DNA from: Tetrahymena thermophila SB210
Taxonomy: Eukaryota; Ciliophora; Oligohymenophorea; Hymenostomatida; Tetrahymenidae
Assembly (NCBI RefSeq): GCF_000189635.1
Contig: NW_002476204.1
Coordinates: forward strand, 62,001-126,000
Reading direction: 5' to 3'
DNA length: 64,000 bases
Position 1 is the stretch's first letter. Every line of letters starts with the position of its first letter. Under the pieces are notes generated by a model. That model was given only the letters and a program-made list of their open reading frames with translations, had not been told where the DNA came from and did no database searches. Positions 13,258 through 27,071 of this stretch are shown in pieces. The position numbers and the translations under genes were made by a program.

Positions 13258-14554
13258 AATTATGATTTATTAATTGATAAATGTTTAAAGTATCAATTTA
13301 TTATTTAGCTTATTCTGTATTCAAAGAGCCAAAAATTATATATTTTAAAATAATTATAACTTTTCAAAGATATTATATACTGATGTCTGTCAATCTGAAT
13401 AGTTTCTTAATAAAATTTCAGATTTTCAAAGTACTAATCTGAAAATTATTTTGGATATATTTATTTATTTCTTTTTCTATTTGAAGATTTAGTTAAAAAG
13501 TCCCTTTTGTTTATGATAGTTTTTCTAAAATAAAATTTTTAAACGTGAAGTTAACTATTAAAATGTTTTATATCGAATTAGGTATTCTACACTAAACAAA
13601 AATGGTATTACTAACTTGAAATTGTTTTTGGTATTTTTCTTTTGCTATAATATATTATTGAAATATGATTAACAAACTAGAAACTATTTTGATTATTAAT
13701 CTTATAATTAAATTTAAGTATTACACTCTTTTTTTACATTCATATGTTAAATTCAAATAGTTCCAATCAATTTGATTTACAAAGAAAGTATTAAATTTGG
13801 GAAGATATTTAAGACCACACATATCTATAGCAAAAAGATATTAAAAATAATTTCCATAATTACCAAAACCACTTGATATCAATTATTTTCTTTATAGCAA
13901 GAACCTAAAAGTATAAATTTAAGTAATTTTAAAAGCCAAATGAAGTAAATTATTTCTGAATATTTTGGAATGATCAACAAACAAACTTCAGCATTTAAAT
14001 TTAAAATTGATAAACAGAATAAATTAATTTTAAGATAAGATTATATTTAAAGATGCTCATTCATTTATTTAAAAATTTAAAAATGATCATTCATTTATTT
14101 TAAAATTCTCATTCATTTTTTTAAAATTAAAAAATTTTTATGATTATCACTAAATTTCTTTCTCGGTATTCTAAGACATTAATTTTGATCGTATAACAAA
14201 CTGAGTAAATTTTTTTAACTGAAAGAAAATCAAAAATTTTAATTTGTATTTATCAAATAAGTTAAAAATTTAAATTTATAATTAAGTTTACTGAAATATG
14301 TTGATTTAACTTTTATCATAGTATTTGTTTAAAGATTATTTATTCTTCAGAAAAATGTACTTTAAATTAAATTAGCTAATATATTTTTTGACATTAAAAA
14401 CTTTCATTAATTTTGTTTGTTTGTTTGTATATTTAAAATAACAGATTTTCTTTAAGAGTTTTGTGAAATATATAAAATGTATATTTTTCAAAGAAAGATT
14501 GATATTTATTAATAAAAAATGTAATCAATATAAAAAAGCAAATTAATTAATTGC
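13258..14554. other. A/T-rich spacer
   Basis: No gene is recognised. It probably holds the promoter of the RING gene (transcribed leftwards from 13257) and the 3' region of the dehydrogenase gene. A short imperfect repeat of an ATTCATTTATTT-like motif occurs at about 14055-14125. Confidence 0.55.
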
Positions 14555-15511
14555 TCATAGATTTACAATTTTAGTTGACATAGCCCATAATTTTTAAACA
14601 TTTTCTTCTGTGATTGATTTAGCTTTATACAATTTTTATTTGCAGTCTTCATAGTAGGCTGCTTTATTTAACTTATCATAGTCTTCATGGATGCAATAAA
14701 ATGCTGTTTAAGCACCTTATGAAGTAGATTTTGTAGTGAGAAAAATAATTGGGTACAAACAAAAGTAAATGCATTTAAAAATTGGACTAAAATTTTAAAA
14801 CATGTTAGTTCTTACAGATCCAGGATGCAAGCATACTGAAATTCCATTTAAATTCAATTAGTCAATTTTTTACTAAAGTCCTATTGTAAAAAGAGTATTG
14901 GCTACTTTTGATTAACCATAAACATCCATATTTTTATATTTTCTCTTTTCGAAATTAATATCATCAAAATCAATGTTTGTAAATTAGAACGCCCATGATG
15001 TAACAGTTATTACTCTAAACTGATTAGAAGCCTTTAAGCTATCTAGCAGAAGGTTTGTTAGAAGAAATGGACCAAAGTGGTTAGTAGCAATTTAGGTTTC
15101 TAATCCATCTTTAGTCATGACTCTTTATTGCATGATTATACCAGCATTGTTTATCAGTATATCAAGTTTATTATATTTAGATTAAAATTCTTTCACGAAT
15201 TGTCTGACAGAAGAAAGATCACTTAGATCTAGCTTTATAAAGTCCACTGACCCTGGATTAATTTGGTTTATTTCATCAATAGCACTCTATGACTTTTCTC
15301 TATTTCTGCAAGCAAGAATTACTCTTGCACCACTTCTAGAGCAATCTTTAGCCACCTCAAATCCTATTCCCTAGTTAGATCCTGTTATAATTATAACTTA
15401 CCCTTGAAGATTTCTATGCTTGTTATTCTTGCTTTTTTTCAAGCAAAAAAGCACAAGTATAAGTAAAGGAATAAATACGCAAAGACAAACTATGAGAGCT
15501 GTTTAATTCAT
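14555..15511 (-). CDS. membrane-anchored short-chain dehydrogenase/reductase (retinol dehydrogenase-like)
   Basis: Single exon, 318 residues. Residues 4-24 are a hydrophobic N-terminal anchor followed by KKSKNNKH. The Rossmann fold carries TGSNQGIG (43-50) for the dinucleotide phosphate loop, LACRNREK, a LDLSDLSS acid motif, NNAG (121-124), the helix Asn in IATNHFGPFLL, the catalytic Ser near 172 (VTSWAF), and Tyr198/Lys202 in VYGQSKVAN. The Ser-Tyr spacing of 26 fits the retinol dehydrogenase/WWOX branch. The HPGSVRTNM motif follows. All four catalytic residues are present, so this should be an active NAD(P)-dependent oxidoreductase facing the cytosol from an internal membrane. The substrate cannot be told; ciliates have many paralogs of this type. 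Confidence 0.92.
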
Positions 15512-17355
15512 ATTTAAATAAGTTTTACACTTTTTATTTCTTAAAAAGAATTATGAGGAATTATATTTTTTAAACAATATTTAATTGTCGTCTACGTTCA
15601 TTAATAAAAAATAATGTTTATCCAGAATTTAAAAAAATATATTCCTTTAATATTCCTTTTTGTTATTCTATAAATTAGAAACTCTTTAACTGTTAAATTT
15701 ACTGAAAATTTCTTGATTTTGAAGTAAATAAGTATTAAATCTGATATTTTCTTAAAGAAAGCAAGCATATCTATCACAAATTTTTTATCAAATTTATTTA
15801 ATAGAAAAAAATTTTTAATAAGAAGAAACTATTTAAATATTAAAGAAGGTGATAATTAAAATTGAATATTAATTATTACACTTATTTCATTAAAAATTAA
15901 GTACCCTACAGTACTTATATTTAGTTGTTCTGGATAAAATGTTTGATTTTACAGTAATATAAATTCTAGATTAAATTGTGTTTTTTGATAAAAAAAATTT
16001 TTCTTAAGAAATAGATAAATATTAAATTATATAACATAAATATAAAATTTATTTTTTTAGGAATTATTTATCAATAAAAATAAATTAACTCAATACAAAA
16101 AATTATTAATTAGAAAATCTAAAATATTTTTAATTTTACAAAAATATAAAAACAAAAATTAAGATTATAAATATATATTTAAAAGGATTATAAATTTTTT
16201 TGTTCAGAGACAGTTAAATATTTTTAATTTGAATAAGATAAAAGAATATATTTAAGTATTATGAATATTCTAAATTTTAAACTCGTTTTTTGATTAGAAT
16301 ATTTTAGGGTATATTTTATTGAAAATTTATTAAAAAAATTATTTTTATTTGAAAAGTAATAAATATTGGAATTTTTATATTACATGCAAAATATTATTTT
16401 AAGCAGATATCAACTAAGAAAATTTTATTTAAATTTATGTTTTTTTAATGTAAAACAGATAAATATGAAAAAAACTATTTTAATATTTTGAATATAACTA
16501 ATTGATTACTAAATGTTGTAAATTAACATATTTATAGATATTAAAATAATTAGTTGAATTTATAATAAATCAACGATAATTTTCAAGATGCTTTTTAGAA
16601 AATACTTTAAAAAAATTTTATTTCATATTTGCTAAAGATATTTATTGAAAAAAAAATTTGAATATACTAAGAAGGAAAAGTTAATAATAAATAAATCTAG
16701 CAATTAAATAATTTAAATAAATTTTTATTTTCAAAATAGACCAATTAAAAACTAGACTAAATTTTGATAAAGCCCTACTAGTTTTATTTTTATCAAATTA
16801 TAAATGAAAAGAAAATCAATAACTGAAGAGAACAAATTTATTATTAAAAATTATTTTTAAGTTGTTTATAAAGATTTTATAATATTTTGAAAAATAAACT
16901 TGTAGATTGATTTAAATTGCTTAACTAAATGATTAAGGTTTTAAATATATGATAGACTATTCATAATAAATAAAATAAAGTGATTAATTACCCTTTTTAA
17001 TAAAATAATAAAAATATTTGTTTGTTTATTTGTTTAATTTTTTATCTCAAAAGTTGATAATTTATTTATTAAATTTCGTTATTAAAAATTAATAAGTGAT
17101 ATGACTGGTAGGTAATTGATTAATATTAAGAAAACTAAACTGATTGAATCTTTTAATTTTTAAGACTATTTTAATAAAATTTAGATAACCATAACAAACA
17201 CATACACACACACAAACAAACACAACTTAGCTTTCTTTCTTTATTTATTTAATAAAATAAAATATCTCTTTTTAGAAAAATCAAAGTGATATAAGCAAAT
17301 TATTAAATAGAAAGTAAATTAAATTAAAATTTTTATTATATATTTATTTGAAAGT
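15512..17355. other. A/T-rich divergent spacer
   Basis: Intergenic region between divergent genes, expected to hold both promoters. It contains a short CA-rich run near 17200-17225 (CACACACA, then CAAACAAACA). No gene is seen. Confidence 0.6.
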
Positions 17356-20300
17356 ATGGATTCTACATATTAGTTTTCATCTCTTAATTCTTTAGCATTT
17401 CCACTTAAGAGTTATGGACTACCATCTTAATCCTCAACATATTAAGCAAAGTAATTTTTTGTTCTAAAATTTCTCAATAATTGTCTATTAATAAACTTAT
17501 ATCTCACTAAGAGTCATTATATATTTTATTAAAGCAACTTAACTGGCACTACAAATTTAGATGATTAAGTGAAGGCAATTGCAATGTAATATTAGTATTC
17601 CTCTACTTATAAACCTGCATCTAATATAAGTCTTCCGCAAGTCACTTAATAAATACCTAATTAAATTACTTCTTCATTAGATTACAATTCATCTTTACCT
17701 AATTCAAATCAATCCTAAGGGATTTACTAAACAAACCTAGGAAATAATACTTATTGTAAATTTTTGAGATTTAAATTTAAGATATTTAAAATAATTTTAA
17801 TTTTAAATACATAGAATATTAGAAATTAGATTAAAAGATAGGAACTGGTTTGGAGAATAATTCTTAGTATGGTAATATTGCTAATAAATTTTTTACTTTT
17901 TTAATTGTATTTGTTTGAAATTAATCTTGTTTATAACCTTAAAATGAAAGGTTAAATAGGTGGTATATAAAGCTAGATTTATGGCCTTCCAAAACAATAT
18001 GTTAGCAATTTAGGAAATAGCGTTTAAGACACAGATTATAAATAAAATAGTAGTTTCTAACCTCTTTAGCAATAATAGTAAGCAAAATCTGAAGCGGTAG
18101 AAACAATGAATGATTAATCTAGAGAGTAATTTAGATTGAAAGTTGACGAAATAGTCAACTAAGTGAAAAAAAGTATGTACTATTAATCTTCTGGTGCAGA
18201 TTCAAATATAAACACTAATTTTGTAAATGGATAATAGTAAAAATAATAGTAGCCATCATATGAAACAAATTTTAGCATAAATTAAAATAAATTGCAAACT
18301 CCTTTAAAATACTCTTAATTGTCCAGTGATTTAAATAAAGTTAATAGCAGTTATAACCAAATATTAGGTATTAATAATTTGAAACAAGATTCTTCACCTA
18401 TGTCAAACTTTAATGCATATGATAAACTGAATAAAACTTTTAATAGTGTTATTTATCAAGGTAGTTAGCTAAGTTCGTCAGTTCCAATATAGCTAGAATA
18501 AAAAAACTAGAATTTCACATCATTTAATGATTAAATTGGAAAAGAAGTAAATAATAACAATTCTTCTGCTTATAATTTTAGTACTTCATAAGCTAATAAT
18601 ACTCAAATTTAGAATAATTAGCTCCTCCAAGCTAGCCCATATTAGTAGTTTTAAAAGTAAAATATTTAATCTGAATAATCATTAAATATGCAAAATTCAT
18701 ATAAATAACTATCACCATTAAATAAAATTTAATTGTCAGATTCATATAATTTAAAGACAAATTATGATAATCAGAACACTCTCAAAAATTATGATTTCAC
18801 TTCAAATTTTAGCAAATAAAATCCTTTGTTATCAAGTTTTGACAAAAGCTCAATTAATTATCCATAGTATGATACTAAAAGTTATGTGTCTAGCAATGTG
18901 ATCATTTAAGGGTCTGGAATTTCTAATCCTACTGCTTTAGCGTAAAAGGTAAATATTTAAAGTGAAATACCTTCAGAGTTATAAAGTGTAAATTTAAAGT
19001 ATTCTTACACAGCAAACTAAATATAAGATCTAAATTATTATTAATCTAGCCTGCTAAGCAACTAAGATTTGTATAAGCAAACACCTGTAAATATCGAACA
19101 AGCAAAATAGCTTGTAAGAGAAAAATCTATAGAAAAAACACTAATCGTATCAGGAAATAGTGAAGAATCAAAAATCCAATAACCTGGTTAATAGTATAAT
19201 GTAGAACAAATAAAAAGGTCTTCATCATTTTCTGAAAAAAAGAATTCCTTAGCAGGTTCACCCAATAAATAGAGCATATTTTCTAATTTAAATTCTTAGA
19301 ATATTAACTCTCAAAATGATTAAATTGTAACAAATAACAACTAATTTTTTTCAGATGTAAAGGATGATGATACCTTAAATCAATTATCACAATAAAATAA
19401 GTAAACTAAATTAATTTAAAAAATAATTAATTATTAAATTTAAAATATAAAAAAGCACTTTTGAAACTTTGCAAAACGAAACTTAAAATATCGAAGCTTA
19501 GTCTGAAACAGTTAAAAGATCTAAAAATAATCAATAAATATCTCATTAATCTAATTCTCCATCAAAAGAATCTATAGAAAAATAAATTGCCTAAAGGCAT
19601 TCTCCTAAGTCCTCTAAATCTAATAAACAAAATGGTATTTCTGAAGATAAGAAAGACGAAGTAATTAATGAGGAACAATTAGAATTAAATTAATGGTTAG
19701 ATCCTGTATTTTAAGACTTCATCAAGAAAAATTTCTCAAAAGAGCAGAAAAAGAGACTTATTTTATAACTTTAAAAGTAGATTTCTTGTGATGGAGAAGA
19801 TTTGTTGGATGAGTAAGAAGAATCCAAATAGAGTCCATAATCAAAGCAGCATGTAGTTAAAAAAATACAAAAGACATCCTCAAGCTCTAGATCACCTAAA
19901 GGATCTCCAACTTAGTAACAAACTGAGTAAAATAAGAAAACTCTGAACTTATATGAAAGATACAATAAACTGAAGCATTAAAAGATCAAAGAAGACAATA
20001 AGTAAAGTAACAAGCAGTCTCAAATAATAGACATTAAAAACGAAGAACAACAACTTGAATATATTCAATTTAGTTAAAGATGTAAAGAGGAATTAGAAAA
20101 ATAACAAAAAATGTAAAAATCCAAAATAGGAAAATCTGGATTGATCTCAGAAAATGGAATAGAAAATATAAATCATATTGTTGAACTTAAGAACAGACCA
20201 AATATTGTTTAATCAATGGAAAGTCTTGAATCAAATGAAAATATGATTATGACAAAAGAAAGTAAGCTGCTTTTGCAAGAAATTTATAACGAGGTCTAGA

Positions 20301-23300
20301 ATGCTCTCAAAAAGTATGACTACATAATCCAAGAGAACTAAAAAAATCGCAAGAATCAAGATTAAACTAGAAAAGACCAAGGTAACTAGAATAGTGATAC
20401 TAATTCAGACATCTTAAATAATGGTATTACAGCATATTCACTATAAAGTAATAATTCGCAGATGAGATTTGAAACTCAGAATCAAGAATAAGAAGATTAA
20501 AGTTAAAAATAGAAAAAATATGCTTCTAACAAAAATTACTATCAAAGTAAAACGCCTTAAAATTTCAATAGAAAGAATATGAATTAAACTAGTAAATCTA
20601 GCTTATCAAGCGTTATAAGGGCAGATAATAAAAATCTATCTATTAATATGAACTAACATAGTGACTCTCATAGCACAATTATAGCTTCTCCAATTCCTAA
20701 TTAAGAAAACTCACCAACTAAAGATGATAAAAGTAAAGGAAACTCTAGAGGTATGAGCAACTTTGATGGATAAAGGATATCTAAGATGGATGAAAATGAA
20801 GCTGAGAGTGCTTTTAATAATCGCAAATAAGAAATCATAAAGGTACTTTAGCATCATAGCAAGCAAAGAAAGAATAGTATTTAGCAAAAACCAATGAATC
20901 ATTCTATTTCTAAAGGAAATAATCTTTCATCCCATGTTAGAACTCCAAGTAATAGCATTTCACAACGTAACATCCAAACCATAAACAATTAAAATAACGA
21001 ATATGATCTTAACAACTCTTCAACTTCAGGGAATAAATAAAAAGCAAATTCCCTTTTGAATAAGTTTTTGTCTCCAAAGAATAACGTAAACAAATCTAAA
21101 TTATAGTAAGAAGTAGGGTCTCCTTCTTAATCTTTAAAAGCATCTCTTTTTTTAACAAAAGATAATTAATCAGTTAAAAGTAGCTAGCATTTTGATAAAA
21201 AAGCCTACTAACTCTCTGAGCAACAACCTATAGATATCTCATAAAAGAAAGAGAATGAGTAAATTATTTATTTATTTTTTTATTTATTTTAATTTAAAAT
21301 TTATTGTTCTTAATAGCAAAAAATAGTAGACATAGGATGATAAATAAAAAATGAAAGCTATAGATGTAGCCACAGTTAACTCAATTATTACAGACTCGAT
21401 TATACCATTAGAAAAAGTAAAAAAAGCATCAAAAGGAAATGATGAAAGCAAATAAAAGATTAGAAAAAAAAGTATCTTATAAATTAATTTACTGGAAAAA
21501 GAAGCATTTGAGATAAATATAGCAGATTTAGACAAAAAGAAAAAGTAATCAATAAAGGAAAAGAAAGAAAAAATAGAAAAAATTTATAATTAAGCTCAAC
21601 AATCAATAAGTAACAATGAAAAGCAATTAATCCAAAAGAGATAAAGCTAAGAGTAGCCTAATAGTGATAAAAATATATAACTAAGTTAATTAGAAGTAGA
21701 GGGCCTAGCTAATTCTAATAGCTAAAGGCAATTCTACTAGAATTAAATTCTAAGCAATAAATTTATCGAAGAGAAAGAAAATAACTAAAATATTTAAGCA
21801 GATCCTGAAAGACTAATTAAAAGAAGCAACAGTGCATCTTATAACATTTTGCAGTAAAAAAAGCTTGCTATTTTAAATGATATTGAAGATTTAAATAAGA
21901 TGATTGAATAAGAAAATCAAAATTAAGAAGAAATATTAATTTTTGAGCAGCCTTAATCTTAGCAAAATATTTAAAACAACGAAGAAAAGAATGTATAAAA
22001 TAAGTAAAATTAAGAATAAAAAAAGCAAGGAAGTAGATAGAGTAGTAAGCATTAGAGCTAACCTTTTTCAAGAAAAAGTTCAACAAATCACTATCAATAA
22101 CCTCAAAACTAACAAGAAAATCAGTATCCAAAATTAGCAGGGTTTACTTAAACTAAAAGTGTTACAGAATTCTACAGTGACAATTAATCGCATACAAAAC
22201 TTGTGGCTCCACTCATACCTCTAACAAAAATAAGAGATCAGTATAAAATACTTTATTTTATTTGCCATATATTTATTTATTTAAACATATTCTTTTTTTA
22301 TTTTAATATTTTGAATGTATTTATTTATTAATTAGGGATTCATCAGATGTTTAAAGTTTCTAAGAAAGCAATAATGAATAAGATAAGGATGCAAACTTCT
22401 AATTGAATAAAGAAAAATTTTTACAACAGCTTAAGTAACAAAACACCTAGTCAACAGTTTAAAAAGAAGTAAAGAGAGTTAACAGTTAACATGTAATCTA
22501 GAATAAAGATTCTTATTAATAGATTGATAGATAAAGCTATGGCAATATTAGAAAGAAAGAGAATTAATAAAAGGAAAATAACTAAGCAAACAGTGCTTCA
22601 AAACCTTACTAGAAGAACTAGCGAGGTAACATTTATCAAAGTTAAGACGAAGTGGACTAAGAAGAAGAAGAAGTTCATCAAATAAATATATACCGTTCTC
22701 TAAGTCCAAATAGATATTAGCAATCAAAGTAAATAAATTATAATAATATTTTTTACTAAATAAATTAAATATTTAAAAAAAATATTGAATAAAAATATTA
22801 TTTATCTATCAAAGTTCTTAGACAAATTTCCATGAAAGAAATAAAAAATGGCTTGAAGATAAAAAAAGTAAGATGGAAGAAACTTAAAAGAATTACAACT
22901 ATAAAGAAATGAAAGAATGTACTTTCAAGCCATAGACTAATAAATAGCTGATAAAATATAATCCTTATATACATAAAGATTAGATAAAATAATAAAAAGG
23001 TAATAATTACTAATAAAATAATAAATCTTATAAGGCAAGCACAAGTCCAAGAAATTTAGCTCCTAATTATCAGTAAAAGAATCCTGAGTAGCAATAATTG
23101 ACTTAAGAAAATTATAAATAAATGAATACTCAATCATCTAGAAACAAAAAAGATTCTGAAGATTTACAAAGATTGGTAAGATTTTTTATTTTATTCACTA
23201 TCTTATTTTATTTTGAAAGTAAAAATTTTCAAAGATGCCAAATATTTCTAAATATTTTGTCAATATTTAATGAACCAAAATATTAAACTTGATTTAATAT

Positions 23301-23713
23301 AAATAATTTAGTAAGGTCTACAATCCCCTATAGTGCAGAGATACAGTGAAGTAGAATTTTGGTCATAGTCTGATGCTAGTGTATTCAAAGCTATTAATGA
23401 CATTGATACGTAAAATATTAACCATTATAAATAAATAAAAATATGTATTTATATCATTTTGCTATGAAAAGCTCTTATTAAAATGAATTGAAGAAAGAAA
23501 TAAGTGATGTACTAGACATAATTTAAGGTTTTCAAAATAATGTGAATGAAAAAACCGGTTCAAATAGCAAATAACCTCTCAATAAAAAAAATAAAGGTAT
23601 AAAAAAATTATAAAACTAAAATCTAAAGATTTTTAAAATTTTTTTAACAATATTTAATAGTTTCAAAAGAGCAAACAAACAAACTGATAAACTCTTAAAA
23701 ATTTAAGATATGA
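17356..23713 (+). CDS. large glutamine/asparagine-rich disordered protein with ECTFKP motif
   Basis: Eleven-exon model: 17356-17450, 17514-17755, 17815-17871, 17951-19400, 19456-21258, 21317-22240, 22336-22728, 22815-23175, 23312-23409, 23472-23596, 23661-23713; phases agree and give 1866 residues. Most of the protein is low-complexity Q/N/S/K sequence, with charged coiled-coil-like patches in the middle. The first intron is a multiple of three, so it could also be retained. Near residues 1660-1700 there is an ordered block, FHERNKKWLEDKKSK and then MKECTFKPQTNK. I recall similar ECTFKP blocks from many ciliate proteins, where their role is unknown. The last ~40 residues (ELKKEISDVLDIIQGFQ) look helical. 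No enzymatic domain is visible. It may be a cytoskeletal or scaffold protein, but that is a guess. The final three small exons are placed by phase only. Confidence 0.82.
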
Positions 23714-24051
23714 AATAGAAAAAACAAGCTATATGTTTGAAAAATAAATTTATTGGTATGTAAATAAATTAAAAATTTATTTGCTTAGATAATTAAACGT
23801 GAGTGAAAAATAAATATGAAAAATTTATTAAACAATTGAAATAATTTATTAATATTATATATACTTAATTTAAATTAGAATAGGATAACTGCTATTAAAT
23901 TAATTAGTAAGCAAGTTATTATTATTTTTTTTTATTTCTTTATTAATTAATTAATTTTTAGTTAACTAACTTGCTAACTTTTATGTTTGTATGTTTGTTA
24001 ATCAAAAAAATTATTTTTTTAAAAATAATTAAATATAAAGGTATAACTAAC
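23714..24051. other. A/T-rich spacer between convergent genes
   Basis: About 340 bases of 3' flanks of the two convergent genes. Nothing else is seen. Confidence 0.6.
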
Positions 24052-27000
24052 TCATAGTTAATCCTATGGAAGTAAATTCTAAAATACTATTTTATTCTTT
24101 TAAATTGACTTATCATTCAGTTTTTCTAAGATAATACTTTATCCAAAGTTATTTTCCAAAAAGGATATTTAATTATCTTGGTATTTTTGTGGTGAATTGC
24201 TAAGTCTTTTCAATAGTTTGTTTGATAAGTTATTTTAAAATACCACTTAAGAGTTATTACTTTAATCACATAAATCTAAACTTCCTTCTTATTCAAATAT
24301 CTAATTTTAACTTTCCTTAAATTTTTTCATATTCACAGGCGAGAAGTTAGAAAAATCAGATAAGGACGATTGAAAACTATTTTGTTTGTTTCTATTAACT
24401 TAATTATCTTATGCTCTGCTTATTCCATTTTCGTTTTAATAATCAAAAGATATGAGATTTAATAACAGTTATTCTCCTCCCATAAAGGAGCTTCTTTTGT
24501 CATTATTTGGGTTAGAGTTAAAGTTTTCATCATCTTCTGCTTCAACTTCTTGAATGTCAAAATGAGTGTTTACAGTCTTTTTATGTTTATTATTGTAATT
24601 ATTATCTGTAATTTAATTGGGTTAAGTATTTGTTTCTTTTTTCTTTAAGACAGTTGGAGTGAGTTCAATGGATTTTTAATTAGAATTATATTGCTAAGAG
24701 ACTAAGCTTTAACTTAAAAGGTACGGACTTGTAATTGAATTATGAGTTAAATTATCATTAGACTATTTCCTTTTTGGATTTATTGTAAGATTTTTATTCC
24801 TATTAGGTTTATAAACAATTATATTACTAAAATTAGTATTGTCACTAAAGAGACTATTTTTTTTTTTTTATTCTTATTGTATTTCGCAAGAATCTGCTTG
24901 CTGCTAGCTGTTTTACATGAATACTTTTGCCATATCAATCATTTTTTCTTCAAATTTATTATTCGAAATTCCTCTTTTATTGTTTTTTAAATCGTCAAGC
25001 TTATGCTCACGTCTACACATAGGGCAAAATTCCTTATTTATAAACCACTCATCGAAACATTCAATATGCAGCACATGATAGCAAATACTGACACGCACCT
25101 TTTCTCCATTTTCAATATTTAAATGGCAAACTAAACAGATAAATGGTTCTGTTAATTCTCTTTTTTATTCTTTGAGCATCAGTTTTGCCTATTCCCATTA
25201 TTAAGAAGGAAGATACTTTTCAAGAATTTTTTTATTAATTTTCTTTTTATCAGCTTTCTTTTAGTTTTCTTATTATTCACTATTACTTTCCAAAATTATA
25301 GGATTTTCAAAACTAGAAGATAAGTTATCGTTTGAATGTCTGCTTCTGCAGTACTAAAAGCAAATAAATACCATTGTAAATGTGACTAAAAATGAACAAA
25401 CAATTGAAATTATCGTTATTACATCATCAGAATCTACATAGCTATCACTTTAATCTTCGAATAATTAAAATTGATAAAATATTTGCTAATCTTCATATTA
25501 ATTTTTTAAAATTAATCCTATTGGAATTACTTATCCAACAGTGAGGTTAATTGGCCCCTCTGTTAGGATAAATTATTAATTTTATTAAATGGAAGTTGGC
25601 CCTAAGCACAGATTTTTATTGAAGTTAAGTATAGTTGGAATCTCTGTACTTTATAAATTATTAATTGATTAGTAAGGATTCTAGTATAAAATGCAAGTAG
25701 TCCCTATTTAATTATTTAGCTTAAGACTTACTTTTAATTGTTGCAATGTCATTAAATTATCAGTCTTCATGTAGACATAGCTAATTATATTGGGTTTTAG
25801 TATCACTTAATTATATTGAGTTTAATTTATTTCTACTTTTTAAGCACTTTGGGAGCAATCTTCATCTATTTAGTTTTATTAACACCTATTTTTTAATTAA
25901 AAATATAATCAATTAAATTATCATTTGGCTTAACTATTTCACAAATTATTAATTCAAAATAGCCAAAATACTTCGTTAACTAGAACAAATTTTATTACTT
26001 ATTTATTTATTATTTGTATTATGATAGTTTTTGATAGTAAAATTAATTAAAATCTTTATAATTTTTTATGGTAAACATTTAATTCTTTTATGGATAGCTT
26101 ATAAATCTTTAATCTTAATTTGGTGGTTAACTAAAACAAAGTATATCAAATTAATCTTAATGTTATTAGAAAAAATTCAAAAATAAATAAGATATTTGTT
26201 TGTTTTTATTTGTTTATTTATTTGATTAATTTTATAAATTGGCTTAATTTTTTATTCTTTATAAAGTTGATTTGATTTGTTTGTTTGTTTATTCTCTTAG
26301 CAAAAATTAAATGAATTAATATTACATGCATTTTCCTTAGACACATGATCCAAGACTTAAGCAACCAAAAGGACATGGTTTTGAGTTACTTTAACCAATA
26401 ATTTTGATAGTAAATTAATAATTAAGTTATTAATTTAACAAAAAGGATTAATCTAAGAGAAGAGTTAGATATAAAGTGTTGGTTAAAGGTGTATCTGAAA
26501 TTATGAGCAAGTAAAATCTATTTTTATTTTGATAGTATCCATTTGAGTCAAAGTATTAGGCTTTGATTTCAGTTTGGTTTTTATTATTTAAGTAAAAATA
26601 AGGAGCTTAATCAATATTAGCTAATAACCGAGGAGTGTTCAAATTATTATAACTTTAAAAATCTTAGCTATTATCAAAATAAAATTCGATGTATGTATAT
26701 TTATTTTGTGAGTAATTACTAATCTAAAAAGTAGCATTTTAAACACGAAAGTTGAATTTAAAGCTTTAGTTAATCTATAATTCTTCAATATTTGAATTAT
26801 CGTAATTAGTATATTCACCTTCTTATGTATATTAATTAAATAATTTCCTGATTTAAACTTTACTCACATCATAATCATCAATAGATTTTAATGAATTGCC
26901 AAAATCTAAGTTATCTTTATTTTCTTTTACTCTTAATACATTGAGTTATCCGTCCGCTTAAGAGCTGCAATTTGCTTAAAAATTACAGTTAAACAAAATA

Positions 27001-27071
27001 ATTTGAATAATAAGAGCAGTGAATATTGATCTAGATGTAATTTGAGCAAATTGAAATATTGTAGAGTACAT
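24052..27071 (-). CDS. transmembrane RING-H2 protein with cysteine-bearing ectodomain
   Basis: Two exons (26326-27071 and 24052-25885) separated by a 440-nt intron; 859 residues. The N-terminus has a hydrophobic signal segment (IFTALIIQIILF). A polar ectodomain follows, ending in an EGF-like cysteine cluster CPFGCLSLGSC, then CVQGKCMC and a later EDCSQ. The splice falls inside this cluster and restores it exactly, which supports the intron. A single membrane span lies near residues 400-424 (ISIVCSFLVTFTMVFICF), followed by basic residues. The cytoplasmic RING-H2 near 500-540 reads ICLVC, then ICYHVLHIECFDEW, then FCPMCR, with all eight ligands present. The remaining ~310 residues are a polar disordered tail. 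By family analogy it is a membrane-embedded E3 ubiquitin ligase, resembling the transmembrane RING proteins that many eukaryotes use in endosomal sorting. Its cargo is unknown. Confidence 0.9.

Noticed and set aside
20711-22131. Several antisense hydrophobic frames
   Set aside because: They are antisense to the Q/N/K-rich coding exons; antisense of Lys/Asn/Gln codons gives Phe/Leu/Ile runs.
24913-25098. 61-residue RING-like frame considered as a separate small gene
   Set aside because: It is only the standard-code slice of the 859-residue transmembrane RING protein; TAA/TAG read as Gln on both sides.
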